Part shown: positions 45,740-53,634 of the stretch, piece by piece
Numbering within the stretch: position 1 is the first letter of the stretch
Layout of the letters: every line of letters begins with the position of its first letter
NCBI RefSeq assembly: GCF_900105075.1
Contig: NZ_FNSK01000001.1
Span: forward strand, 3,073,001-3,137,000
Length of the DNA stretch: 64,000 nucleotides
Source of the DNA: Rhodobacter sp. 24-YEA-8
GTDB taxonomy: Bacteria; Pseudomonadota; Alphaproteobacteria; Rhodobacterales; Rhodobacteraceae
Reading direction: 5' to 3'
Position numbers and translations under genes: made by a program
The notes under the pieces: model-generated
The model's input: only the letters and a program-made list of their open reading frames with translations
What the model was told of the DNA's origin: nothing
The model's database searches: none

Positions 45740-46750
45740 ATGCAATTTTTCAGAACGGTAATGGGGCGGCTGGTGACGACATTGATCACGCTTTTTGGCG
45801 TGGCGGTGATTGTTTTTGTCGTCATCCGGGTGGTGCCGGGCAATCCGATTGCGATGATGCTGCCACCGGGCGCGAGCGAGGCCGATATCGCGCGGCTGAA
45901 CGCGCTTTACGGCTTTGACCGCTCGATTATGGAGCAGTTTTTCATCTGGCTGGGCGGGGTTGTGCAGGGCGATTTCGGCACCTCGATCACCGCGCGCCAG
46001 CCGGTGACGGCGATGGTTTTGAGGCGGCTTCCGGCGACGCTGGAACTCTCGGTCATGGCGCTGGCCATGGCCTGCGTCATCGGGGGGGGCCTCGCGCTTT
46101 GGGGCACAAGGCGGCGCGAGACCAGCACCGAGGCGGCGATTGATATTGCCAATGGGATGGCGCTTTCGGTGCCGGATTTCCTCTGGGGGCTTTTGCTGAT
46201 CCTGGGGTTTGGCGTGCTCTGGCCGGTGTTTCACATCTCGGGGCGGGTGACGCCGTCGCTGGATCTGCCCTTTGTGACGAATTTCTACCTGTTCGAGAGC
46301 CTGATCCGGCTGCGGTTCGATCTTTGGGCCGATATTGTCAGCCATATGTTCCTGCCGGCGCTGGCGCTGGCGATCCCGCTGGCGGCGATCATCGGGCAGC
46401 TTTTGAAGCAGAGCCTGAAAGAGACCATGCATCTGGATTACGTCACCCTGGCAAGGACGCGGGGCTATGGCGAGACGCGGGTCATTTTGCGTGAGGCCCT
46501 GCGCAATGCGGTGTTGCCGACGCTGACGCTGGTCGGCGTGCAGTTCACCTTTCTGATCGGCGGCACCGTCATCATCGAGCGGCTGTTTTCCTATGAAGGG
46601 CTTGGCAATATGGCCATTGAGGCGGTGATCAACCGCGATCTGCCGCTGATCCAGGGCATCGTGATCCTCTTCGCGCTGATCTTCACCGGGGTGAACCTGG
46701 TGGTTGATCTGCTTTATGCCGTTCTGAACCCGAGGCTGCGTCATGGCTGA
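45740..46750 (+). CDS. ABC importer permease, DppB-like
   Basis: A 336-residue inner-membrane permease with about six hydrophobic segments. The N-terminal MQFFRTVMGRLVTTLITLFG and VVPGNPI match DppB-type permeases. The EAA loop is near TLARTRGYGETRVILREALRNAVLP. The exact start is uncertain: ATG 45740 gives the family N-terminus, whereas in-frame ATG 45701 adds 13 residues and lies inside a dispersed repeat, though with a nearby AAGGA. It pairs with the DppC-like permease, which it overlaps by 8 bp. Confidence 0.88.
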   Translation: MQFFRTVMGRLVTTLITLFGVAVIVFVVIRVVPGNPIAMMLPPGASEADIARLNALYGFDRSIMEQFFIWLGGVVQGDFGTSITARQPVTAMVLRRLPATLELSVMALAMACVIGGGLALWGTRRRETSTEAAIDIANGMALSVPDFLWGLLLILGFGVLWPVFHISGRVTPSLDLPFVTNFYLFESLIRLRFDLWADIVSHMFLPALALAIPLAAIIGQLLKQSLKETMHLDYVTLARTRGYGETRVILREALRNAVLPTLTLVGVQFTFLIGGTVIIERLFSYEGLGNMAIEAVINRDLPLIQGIVILFALIFTGVNLVVDLLYAVLNPRLRHG

Positions 46751-47594
46751 TGCCCGATCGCTTGTGAAACGCCGGGCGGGGCCGCGGCTCTGGCTTTCGG
46801 CGGGCTGGATTGGTCTTGTGGTGCTGGCGGCGATCTTTGCGCCGCTGGTTGCGCCGCAGGATCCACTGGCGCAGGATCTGTTCCTGGGCCGGATGCCGCC
46901 CTTCTGGATGGCGGGGGCGGAACCTGGCTACTGGCTCGGGACTGACAGTCTGGGCCGTGATGTGCTGAGCCGGATCATCTATGGCGCGCGGGTGGCGCTG
47001 TCGGTCGCGCTGGTGGCGGGAGTGGTGACCTGTATCCTTGGCGCTGGGCTCGGGCTGATGGCAGGCTATATGCGCGGCTGGGTCGATACCGTGATTTCGC
47101 GCTTTATCGACATCTGGATGGCCTTTCCGCCGGTGCTGTTTTCCATCCTTTTGATCGCCGTGATGGGGCCGGGGCTCACCTCGATCATCGTGGCGATTGT
47201 GGTGATCGACTGGACGCGCTTTGCCCGGGTGATCCGGGCCGAGGCGATGTGCCAGGGGGCGATGGACTATGTCGCCTCGGCGCGCGTGGTGGGGCGGGGC
47301 CGGATTTCCACCATGCTGACCGAGATCCTGCCCAATGTCCTGCCGACCATCGTGGTGCTTCTGACGCTGGAGATGGGCATTGCGGTGATCATCGAGGCGA
47401 TCCTGAGCTTTGTGAACCTCTCGATCCCGACCGATGACCCGACCTGGGGCGGGATGATTTCCGAGGGGCGGATCTCGATCAACCAGGCATGGTGGGTGCT
47501 GGTCTTCCCGCTGATCACGCTTTTCCTGACCGTTCTCGCCTTTTCCCAGCTGGGGGAAGGGCTGAAGAACCGCTACGATCCGGTGCTGCGATGA
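46743..47594 (+). CDS. ABC importer permease, DppC-like
   Basis: A 283-residue permease of the DppC/OppC type with an N-terminal membrane anchor and about five further segments. Family features are HWLGTDSLGRDV-like sequence (WLGTDSLGRDVLSRIIYGAR), the EAA loop around YVASARVVGRGRISTMLTEILPN, and SIPTDDPTWGGMISEGR. It forms the transmembrane pore with the DppB-like subunit. Start ATG 46743 overlaps the previous gene by 8 bp; its end overlaps the next by ATGA. Confidence 0.9.
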   Translation: MADARSLVKRRAGPRLWLSAGWIGLVVLAAIFAPLVAPQDPLAQDLFLGRMPPFWMAGAEPGYWLGTDSLGRDVLSRIIYGARVALSVALVAGVVTCILGAGLGLMAGYMRGWVDTVISRFIDIWMAFPPVLFSILLIAVMGPGLTSIIVAIVVIDWTRFARVIRAEAMCQGAMDYVASARVVGRGRISTMLTEILPNVLPTIVVLLTLEMGIAVIIEAILSFVNLSIPTDDPTWGGMISEGRISINQAWWVLVFPLITLFLTVLAFSQLGEGLKNRYDPVLR

Positions 47595-48463
47595 ATTATC
47601 TTGAGCTGAAAGGCCTGTCGGCGCGGATCACCCGGCAGAACCACCCGCTTTTGCGCAATGTTTCGCTCGCGGTTGCGCCGGGCGAGGTGCGCGGGCTGGT
47701 TGGGGAAAGCGGCGCCGGCAAGTCGATGATCGGCAAAGCGGTACTGGGGATCCTGCCGAAAGCGGTGGAGCTGACCGGGGGCGAGATACTCCTCGGCGGT
47801 GAAGATCTGCAGCGCCTGTCGGAGCGGGACCGGCGGCACCGGATCGGCCAGACCTGCGCCCTGATCCCACAGGATCCGCTGACGGCGCTGAACCCCTCGC
47901 GCCGGATCGCGCCGCAGATTACTGACCGGCTGGTGGACATTCTGGGCTGGGACCGGGCGCGGGCGGTGGCGCGGGCCGAAGAGTTGCTGGATGAGGTCAG
48001 GATCCAGGACCCGGCGCGGGTGATGCGGGCCTATCCGCATGAGCTTTCGGGGGGGATGCGGCAGCGTATTCTGATCGCTTCGGCCTTTGCGGCTGAACCA
48101 AAGCTGATCGTCGCCGATGAGCCGACGACCGCGCTGGATGTGACGGTGCAAAAGCAGATCCTGAAACTGATCAGGGATATGCAGACAAGGCACGGCACGG
48201 CGCTGTTGTTCGTGACCCATGATCTGGGCGTGGTGTCCAAGGTCTGCAACCGGCTTTCGGTGCTTTATGGCGGCATGGTGGTCGAGGATAATGACGTGCC
48301 CGGCTTCTTTGCCGGCCCGCGCCATGCCTATTCGCGGGCACTGCTGGCGGCGACGCCGAAATATACCGATCCGGGCGCCAGCCTGACCCCGGTGCCTGAC
48401 CAGGTGATCGCGGAGGTGAGGGCGGAGATTGACGCATACGACCGGGGGGTGGCGCATGTCTGA
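47591..48463 (+). CDS. ABC importer ATPase, DppD-like
   Basis: A 290-residue ATPase. Walker A is GESGAGKS, the Q-loop IPQDPLTALNP, the signature LSGGMRQR, Walker B LIVADEPTTALD, and the switch His VTHDLGVV. The C-terminus carries the oligopeptide-type extension (HAYSRALLAATP) found in DppD/OppD, though without an obvious Cys cluster. ATG 47591 overlaps the DppC-like stop by four bases; a longer frame is rejected. It energises import with the DppF-like partner. Confidence 0.92.
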   Translation: MNYLELKGLSARITRQNHPLLRNVSLAVAPGEVRGLVGESGAGKSMIGKAVLGILPKAVELTGGEILLGGEDLQRLSERDRRHRIGQTCALIPQDPLTALNPSRRIAPQITDRLVDILGWDRARAVARAEELLDEVRIQDPARVMRAYPHELSGGMRQRILIASAFAAEPKLIVADEPTTALDVTVQKQILKLIRDMQTRHGTALLFVTHDLGVVSKVCNRLSVLYGGMVVEDNDVPGFFAGPRHAYSRALLAATPKYTDPGASLTPVPDQVIAEVRAEIDAYDRGVAHV

Positions 48464-49259
48464 CGAGCTTTACCGCGTCGAGGGGCTGCGCCTCTCGCTT
48501 CCCGATCTGAACCGCAAACCGCTTTGGGGGCCGGCGCCCCGCAATGAGATCCTGAAGGGGCTCGATTTCAGCATCGCGAAGGGTGAGATCATCGGGATTG
48601 TCGGTGGCTCGGGGTCGGGGAAATCGACCCTCGGGCGCTGTCTCGTGCGGCTCCTGGAGCCGACGGCGGGGCGCGTTCTGTTTGACGGGCAGGACATCAC
48701 GCATCTGGATGAGGCGGCGCTGCGGCCGCTGCGGCGAAGGTTCCAGATGATCTTTCAGGACCCGATGTCATCCCTGAACCCGCGCCACCGGGTCGGCCAG
48801 CTGATCGCCGCGCCTTTGCGCCTGCATGGCGTGGCGGATGTGCGGGGCCGTGTGGCCGAGGCGCTGGATCTCGTCGGCTTCCCGCAGGAGATGGCCGGCC
48901 GCTACCCGCATGAGATGTCGGGCGGTCAGCGTCAGCGGGTGGGCATCGCCCGCGCCATCGCCCTGCGTCCGGATTTCATCCTTGCAGATGAGATCGTCTC
49001 GGGCCTCGATGTCTCGAGCCAGGCGCAGGTGCTGAACCTGCTGGAGCGGCTGGTGAAAGAGCTTGGTCTGACGCTGGCCTTTATCAGCCATGACCTGAGC
49101 GTGATCCGGAGGCTGTGTTCCCGGATCATGGTGCTTTACCAGGGCGAGATCGTCGAAGCATCTGATACGGCAGCACTGTTCGACCAGCCCCGCGCGGCCT
49201 ATACGAGGGAGCTCCTTGATGCGATCCCCTTGCCCGATCCGGATCAGGCCTGGGCCTGA
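48456..49259 (+). CDS. ABC importer ATPase, DppF-like
   Basis: A 267-residue ATPase. Walker A is GGSGSGKST, the Q-loop FQDPMSSLNPRHRV, the signature MSGGQRQRVGIARA, Walker B ILADEIVSGLD (the usual Pro after Glu is Ile) and the switch ISHDLSVI. Start ATG 48456 overlaps the DppD-like gene by 8 bp. It is the last gene of the flavoprotein-importer transcript; no clear terminator follows within 100 bp. Confidence 0.91.
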   Translation: MSDELYRVEGLRLSLPDLNRKPLWGPAPRNEILKGLDFSIAKGEIIGIVGGSGSGKSTLGRCLVRLLEPTAGRVLFDGQDITHLDEAALRPLRRRFQMIFQDPMSSLNPRHRVGQLIAAPLRLHGVADVRGRVAEALDLVGFPQEMAGRYPHEMSGGQRQRVGIARAIALRPDFILADEIVSGLDVSSQAQVLNLLERLVKELGLTLAFISHDLSVIRRLCSRIMVLYQGEIVEASDTAALFDQPRAAYTRELLDAIPLPDPDQAWA

Positions 49260-49971
49260 GCGACTGCGCCACCCTGGCAATGGGCATCCGCGCCCGGATA
49301 TGGCCGGGATGATCGGCGGGACTGGTCAGGTCCGGGGCATTTGCCTCGCGGGGTGTGGCGCGTGACCTTTCAGCAAAGGAGGCGAAGGGCCCGCTAGTCA
49401 GGGGCGGAACACCGCCGCTGTCCTGATCGGCAGCGTCGCCCGGAGCGATTTGACAGGCGCTGTCATTCAGGGCGCCCTGGACATCTTGATTCCACATTGA
49501 TCCGGACCGACATGCCAAAGATCGTTCTGTGCCCGCCCAGGTATCGCGTGGGGCCGGGATGAGGTTGTGGGTGTCAAATAACGTATTGATAATAATAATA
49601 ACTTTACGTCATATTGCATGAAATCTCCTCAGGATGGCCTGCGGCAAAGGGTGGCGAGCTGTCTGGGGACGCTTGCCCTGAGGGGCGCCGTCTGGACGCG
49701 CCGCCGGCCCGCGGGGGGCGCCCCTTACGGCACCGCGCCAGTCCTATGTCCCGACCTCTCCAATGCGGGGGGCCGGATAAGGGAAATTGCCGTGAACGGA
49801 CACTGGACAAGAAGGCCTCGCGCGTTTAAACGAGCGCCTGCATGGCTCCGGTAACGCGATCGGCAGAGCTTTCACAGGCAGCGATTTCGGTGCCGGGTGA
49901 CAGGCAAAGCCAAAGAGTTCTGAGGCCATCGACGACAAGCAGGACAGAATTGGGGCCTGTATCTGGAATAT
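49260..49971. other. 712-bp intergenic region with AT-rich island
   Basis: No convincing gene is seen here. Short open frames on both strands (for example 49604-49854) lack family likeness and a good ribosome site. A conspicuously AT-rich stretch at about 49575-49620, with a TAATAATAATAA run, contrasts with the GC-rich surroundings. It could be a promoter, a remnant of transferred DNA or part of the boundary of the prophage remnant. The last 100 bases lead into the tRNA gene. Confidence 0.4.
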
Positions 49972-50047
49972 GCCGCTGTAGCTCAGCTGGTAGAGCACGT
50001 CATTCGTAATGATGGGGTCGGGGGTTCGAGTCCCTTCAGCGGCACCA
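49972..50047 (+). tRNA. tRNA-Thr (anticodon CGT)
   Basis: The cloverleaf folds by eye: acceptor GCCGCTG with CAGCGGC, D-arm GCTC / GAGC, anticodon stem CGTCA / TGATG with loop TTCGTAA giving anticodon CGT (reads ACG), T-arm with TTCGAGT, discriminator A and encoded CCA at 50045-50047. The length is 76 nt. It borders a prophage remnant, and tRNA genes are frequent integration sites. Confidence 0.95.
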
Positions 50048-50075
50048 GTAACTTACTGGAATACCAGCATAAAAT

Positions 50076-50099
50076 GGCCGTCCTTCGGGGCGGCCTTTT
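50076..50099 (+). terminator. Intrinsic terminator of tRNA-Thr
   Basis: An 8-bp stem (50076-50083 with 50088-50095, one G-T pair) closes a TTCG tetraloop and is followed by TTTT. It lies 28 bp after the tRNA 3' end. Confidence 0.85.
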
Positions 50100-50198
50100 G
50101 CTTTGGCAAAGTCGTGCAACCACGGCGGAACCAGTTCAGAAGCGGAGCAAGCGGGGGCATGATCGCGAACATGTGAAGCCTTCGAGACGCCTGCCGGG

Positions 50199-51815
50199 TC
50201 AGAGAAAGGCGAAGCCGCGTCCCTCATAGGGCGATGGCGTCACCTCATTGGCGATGATTCTGCCAACCGCCATTGCGGCCGCAACCGCTCCGTCGATCCT
50301 GCCCCGAGCCTTGGCCTTGGTGAACTTCTCATTCTCGTGGGCATCCTTCTCGCCCACCACGTTCCCGAAGCACATCCGCAGAAGCGGACTGTCGCCGTGG
50401 CGGAAATGCCCGGAAAGGATTGCACGCTTCAACTCTTTCACCGGCGCCGACATCGAGGCCATCCCCTGGCCGAACTGGTTCACCGTGAAACCCTCCTCCT
50501 GAAGAGCCGTGTTGACCGCAGTCAAGTTCCAGCGGTCGATCACGACTTCCTGGACAGCGAAGCGTTCGGCCAGATCGTTCAGATAAGCAATGACTGCGGA
50601 GTGATCGACCACATTGCCCGGGGTCAGGGTCAGGAAGCCTTCGTCCGCCCAGCGCAGGTAGTCCGCCTGATCCTTCTCGCTCTTCATGGCGATGTTCGCC
50701 TCGGGCAGGAAGAACATCGGCAGCACATCATAGCGGCGGGCCTCACCATCACCCTCGGCGAACACCGCAACGGCGGCGGTCAGATCCTCGACGCTGGAGA
50801 GGTCAACGCCGATCCAACACGGCCGCCCCTCAAGGGCGGAAATCGGGGTCATAGCCTCAGCCCTGTCATAAACCTCCAGAGCAAGCCAGGGCTCTGCCGC
50901 CCCTTCCTGCCAGAGGTTCAGGTGGAAGCGTTTGAAGTCCGCGATCTCGGCGGGGAAATGCTCAATCCGGCGGGATTTGGTCTGAAGCTCCTCCATTGAG
51001 AGAAACCCTGCCTCGATGGCCGGGTTTGCCATGCGCCAACCTTGTTCGTCTCGCCAGTCCAGCTTCGGATCGGCCGCCAGGATGATAGGTGCGAAGCTCG
51101 GGTCTTCGACCTCTCCGGTCGCCACCTTGTGCGAATAGTTCCACATATCCCATGCGAGACCACCTTGGCCCTCGCCTGCCGTGGTGATGATCACGCTGAG
51201 AGGGTTCGAGCGTTTCACCATCGAGTCAGTGACGGTCTTGAATAGCTTGCGACCCTCGGCGGCAGGCCATGCGTGGATCTCATCGGCAAGGAAGAACGAG
51301 ACGTTCAGACCATGCTTGGAATAGGCCTCCGACGAGATTGCCTTGAGGGTGCTTTTCGACTTCGGATGGATGAGCGTCTTGCGGCTCTCGAGCGGACGGA
51401 CACGCTGGCTCAGGGCCTCCTCCTGAAGCACGAACTGATGTGCCGAGTTGAAAGCGATCCCAGCGTTTTCACGGTCGGCGGCGGCCATGACAACCTGGCC
51501 GCCTGCCTCGGTCTCCGGCCCCATGAAATGCGCAAGGCCCAGAGCCGCCGCCAGAGTGGTCTTGGCATTGCCCCGTGGGATCCAGATGCAGGCAATCTTC
51601 ACAGCCCGGCCACCATCCTCTTTCGTGGGGCCATAGATGCGCCGGATAATAGCTTCCTGAAACGGATGCAGGGCGAAGGCGCTGCCAGCGAAATCCCCCT
51701 CCCAGAGGGTGAGGTTGCGGACGAACCGGCACATGCGATCCGCCCGTCCCGATAGGTCGGGATAGAGCGCAGGATCAGGCACGAAAATCGGGGAGCGGGC
51801 AGCTTTTGCGGTCAT
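50199..51815 (-). CDS. Phage terminase large subunit
   Basis: A 538-residue TerL: an ATPase that packages DNA into proheads plus a C-terminal nuclease. The Walker A-like loop is IWIPRGNAKTTLAAA, Walker B is VSFFLADEIHAW with the catalytic Asp-Glu, and the coupling motif is SVIITTAGEG. The nuclease domain (about 320-538) has WIGVDLSSVEDLTA. HPFQEAIIRRIYG near residue 55 is the adenine-binding region. Start ATG 51815 has AGGTG upstream and follows terS by 14 bp. It appears full length despite the decayed neighbourhood. Confidence 0.92.
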   Translation of the reverse strand: MTAKAARSPIFVPDPALYPDLSGRADRMCRFVRNLTLWEGDFAGSAFALHPFQEAIIRRIYGPTKEDGGRAVKIACIWIPRGNAKTTLAAALGLAHFMGPETEAGGQVVMAAADRENAGIAFNSAHQFVLQEEALSQRVRPLESRKTLIHPKSKSTLKAISSEAYSKHGLNVSFFLADEIHAWPAAEGRKLFKTVTDSMVKRSNPLSVIITTAGEGQGGLAWDMWNYSHKVATGEVEDPSFAPIILAADPKLDWRDEQGWRMANPAIEAGFLSMEELQTKSRRIEHFPAEIADFKRFHLNLWQEGAAEPWLALEVYDRAEAMTPISALEGRPCWIGVDLSSVEDLTAAVAVFAEGDGEARRYDVLPMFFLPEANIAMKSEKDQADYLRWADEGFLTLTPGNVVDHSAVIAYLNDLAERFAVQEVVIDRWNLTAVNTALQEEGFTVNQFGQGMASMSAPVKELKRAILSGHFRHGDSPLLRMCFGNVVGEKDAHENEKFTKAKARGRIDGAVAAAMAVGRIIANEVTPSPYEGRGFAFL

Positions 51816-51829
51816 GTCTTCACCTGCGA

Positions 51830-52237
51830 TCAGGCGAGAAGCCCATCGCCCCATTTGTCTTCCTTAGGAGATTCAGCAGGCTTCGAGCCTTTTCGATGCG
51901 GGGTCAGCCCCAGTTCGGCGGCCAGCAACCGGGCTTCACGCATGGCAGCGCTCTGCATCCTGAAGGCAGGGTGAGGTGCCATCCCTTTTTCAGTCTGAAC
52001 CATACGGCCATCACGCCCCATCATCTCCTCGGCCTCGCGCACCATGCCAGCGGCGATACAGTAGCTTTCCAGCATGGCGGTGGTGTCGGGCGTCAGCAGG
52101 TTCCGGCTGAACAGTTCGGGCGCGGCACGCTTCCATTCGGCCTTCGCCTGGGCTGTCAGCCATGCCGGGGCCGAAGGGCACTTGCCCCTGACAGAGCCCC
52201 CATCGATTGCGGTCAGCTTCGGCTTCCGGCCCTTCAT
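51830..52237 (-). CDS. Phage terminase small subunit, P27 family
   Basis: A 135-residue P27-type small terminase starting MKGRKPKLTAIDGG, the usual N-terminus of the family. A helical core (WLTAQAKAEWKRAAPEL, TAMLESYCIAAGMVREAEEMM, MQSAAMREARLLAAELGLTP) follows, with a charged tail. It would recognise phage DNA for packaging with TerL. ATG 52237 overlaps the HNH stop by ATGA and is preferred to upstream in-frame ATGs at 52252 and 52273. Confidence 0.88.
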   Translation of the reverse strand: MKGRKPKLTAIDGGSVRGKCPSAPAWLTAQAKAEWKRAAPELFSRNLLTPDTTAMLESYCIAAGMVREAEEMMGRDGRMVQTEKGMAPHPAFRMQSAAMREARLLAAELGLTPHRKGSKPAESPKEDKWGDGLLA

Positions 52238-52662
52238 CCCCAGAAATCCCATTTTCCAGATGTTTGCGCGCAAGACTGAGGCGCGGGTCCGGCAACCGGA
52301 GGGTCAAATTTCCGATCCCCCCTGGTCGGTCGACCAAAGCCGCCGTCCTCGGTCGCGGTTTTGCGATTGTGGCAGGAGGCACAGAGCGGCTGCCAGTTGG
52401 ACCGATCCCAGAACAGCTTCTTGTCACCCTTGTGCGGCACGATGTGGTCCACCACCGTGGCAACAGCGCCGCAGGAACAGGTCGGGTGCGATCCGAGAAA
52501 GCCCTCCCGTGCCTTCTCCCACTTGCTGTCATATCCGCGCTTGCGGGCTGTAGGGCGGGCAGCATCTACCCGTGCCTGAGCCGCGGCAGCACAGACAGGA
52601 CAGCGGCGGCCGGTGAAGGACGGGTGGCCGGCGGCGCAATGGCGGGGGGGGGGGCAGCCCAA
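52234..52662 (-). CDS. Phage HNH endonuclease with poly-G tract at its start
   Basis: A 142-residue HNH nuclease. Cys-rich fingers (CAAGHPSFTGRRCPVC and CSCGA), the HNH core VVDHIVPHKGDKKLFWDRSN, and LCASCHNRKT are visible. HNH proteins beside terminases assist cos-type packaging. The open frame begins at a weak TTG (52660-52662). The natural-looking ATG (52665-52667), which overlaps the connector stop as TGATG and begins MPWAA, is out of frame because the run of 11 G (52644-52654) is one short of the 12, or two more than the 9, needed. The gene is either inactivated, misassembled at the homopolymer, or slippage-dependent. Confidence 0.8.
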   Translation of the reverse strand: MGCPPPRHCAAGHPSFTGRRCPVCAAAAQARVDAARPTARKRGYDSKWEKAREGFLGSHPTCSCGAVATVVDHIVPHKGDKKLFWDRSNWQPLCASCHNRKTATEDGGFGRPTRGDRKFDPPVAGPAPQSCAQTSGKWDFWG

Positions 52663-52666
52663 GGCA

Positions 52667-53062
52667 TCAGAACCCCCAGACGCGATAGTTGCGGATCAGG
52701 TCATCCTCGCCCAGCGGCAGTCCAGCCACACTCTCACCGATCACCACGCTTTCACGGTTGGCATAGAGATGGCCAACGCGGAGGAGGATGGCGGCACGGA
52801 TTGGGTCTGGCGTTATACTATAACCCGCCGTGAAGGTTATGCTGGCGCTGTCCGTCTCAGGCCAGTCACCCACCGGATTGATGCGGGCGACATCGCCAAT
52901 ACCCCGGACACGATACATGGATGAGCCCAGCGCCTGCTGCTTACCATCCTTGTCCAGATAGGTGATCGAGGTAAATTTGACAGGGCGGCAGAGGAAGAGT
53001 GATAACCCCACGCAACTCATCCAGATCGAGCCGCCACATCTGAGGCATGAGGCAGCGCCCCA
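52667..53062 (-). pseudogene. Truncated, frameshifted phage head-tail connector (gp6/phiE125 gp8-like)
   Basis: The C-terminal part, SITYLDKDGKQQAL, FTAGYSITPDPIRAAILL, VGHLYANRESVVIGE and LPLGEDDLIRNYRVWGF, is typical of phage head-tail connector proteins. The preceding family sequence (RLDLDELRGVITLPLPPC) is in another frame, so a frameshift lies at about 52975-52995. The N-terminal half is gone: at about 53062 the sequence becomes host phosphatase. Its stop overlaps the HNH ATG, showing that connector-HNH was the native phage order. Confidence 0.72.
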
Positions 53063-53590
53063 GATATCCGAGATGATCGAAAGCCCCTCGGTCGGCACCA
53101 GATGGGCGACACCTTCGAAACGTTCCCCTGCGCCGTCGCGGCTGGTGTGAAAGCGGATCAGGCGGTCATCGCCCGGGGCAGGGATCCTGAGCCGCGCCGA
53201 GACCCGGCCGCCGCGATCCGTGGCGGGGAGGAGGCTTTCCGGCGCGTCCGGGCCATCGAAACCGTCGAAACGGATCAGCAATTCCTTGCCGCGCTCGGAA
53301 TCTGTCAGAAACCAGCGACTGCGTTCGGCGAAGATCTTATTTGCTTCAGGGCCTGCGACTTCCATGTCGATGCCGAGCGCGGTGGTGAATGCAAGCCGCG
53401 CACCGGGGCGGCGTTCGAATTCAAACACCCAGGCCTCGATATTGACCTCGATGAGGCCCGGCAGAATCCCGCGCGCATAGCCGGGCAGGAAAAGCACCGT
53501 TTCATCGGCTTTCAGCCCGCGCGCAAGCAGCCGCCCCGGCAAGGCCGTCAGACCGATCCCCGCCAATACCCCGCGCCGTGTCAGCATCAT
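53063..53590 (-). pseudogene. Truncated APP1-like phosphatase (host gene cut by the prophage remnant)
   Basis: From ATG 53590 the frame encodes a Tat-type signal (LTRRGVLAGIGLTAL), EVNIEAWVFEFERRPGAR, RIRIPAPG-like sequence and FEGVAHLVPTEGLSIISDI, the N-terminal half of an APP1-type phosphatidate phosphatase domain protein. The family continues with an Asp-x-Asp-x-Thr catalytic loop directly after SDI, but here the sequence switches to phage DNA at that point. The catalytic residues and the C-terminal half are lost. The fused open frame continues to 52667. Confidence 0.65.
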
Positions 53591-53634
53591 CCGCCCTCCG
53601 CCTGAGGTCATGATCGGCGCCGCGCCTGCCGTGG

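Larger units (their letters stand above)
50199..53062 (-). mobile_element. Prophage remnant (connector fragment, HNH, TerS, TerL)
   Basis: Four consecutive minus-strand phage packaging/head genes lie between tRNA-Thr and the host APP1-like gene. TerL and TerS are intact, HNH has a phase problem, and the head-tail connector is truncated and frameshifted. Portal, protease, capsid, tail, lysis and integrase genes are absent, so it cannot be a functional phage. The upstream edge at about 53062 is a clean junction into host coding sequence; the other edge lies between terL and the tRNA. Confidence 0.8.

Noticed and set aside
44072..46744. 890-codon open frame on the minus strand
   Set aside because: It is antisense to the ABC binding-protein and permease genes, has an Arg/His/Asp-rich composition without domains, and arises from GC-rich third positions of the real genes.
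49604..49854. Short open frames on both strands before tRNA-Thr
   Set aside because: Low-complexity Arg/Ala/Pro-rich translations, no ribosome site, and mutually antisense frames.
52707..52718. Second copy of the tRNA-Thr 3' end as phage att site
   Set aside because: Only CAGCGGCA is shared and it falls inside the coding sequence of the connector (LPLGED); eight bases are expected by chance.
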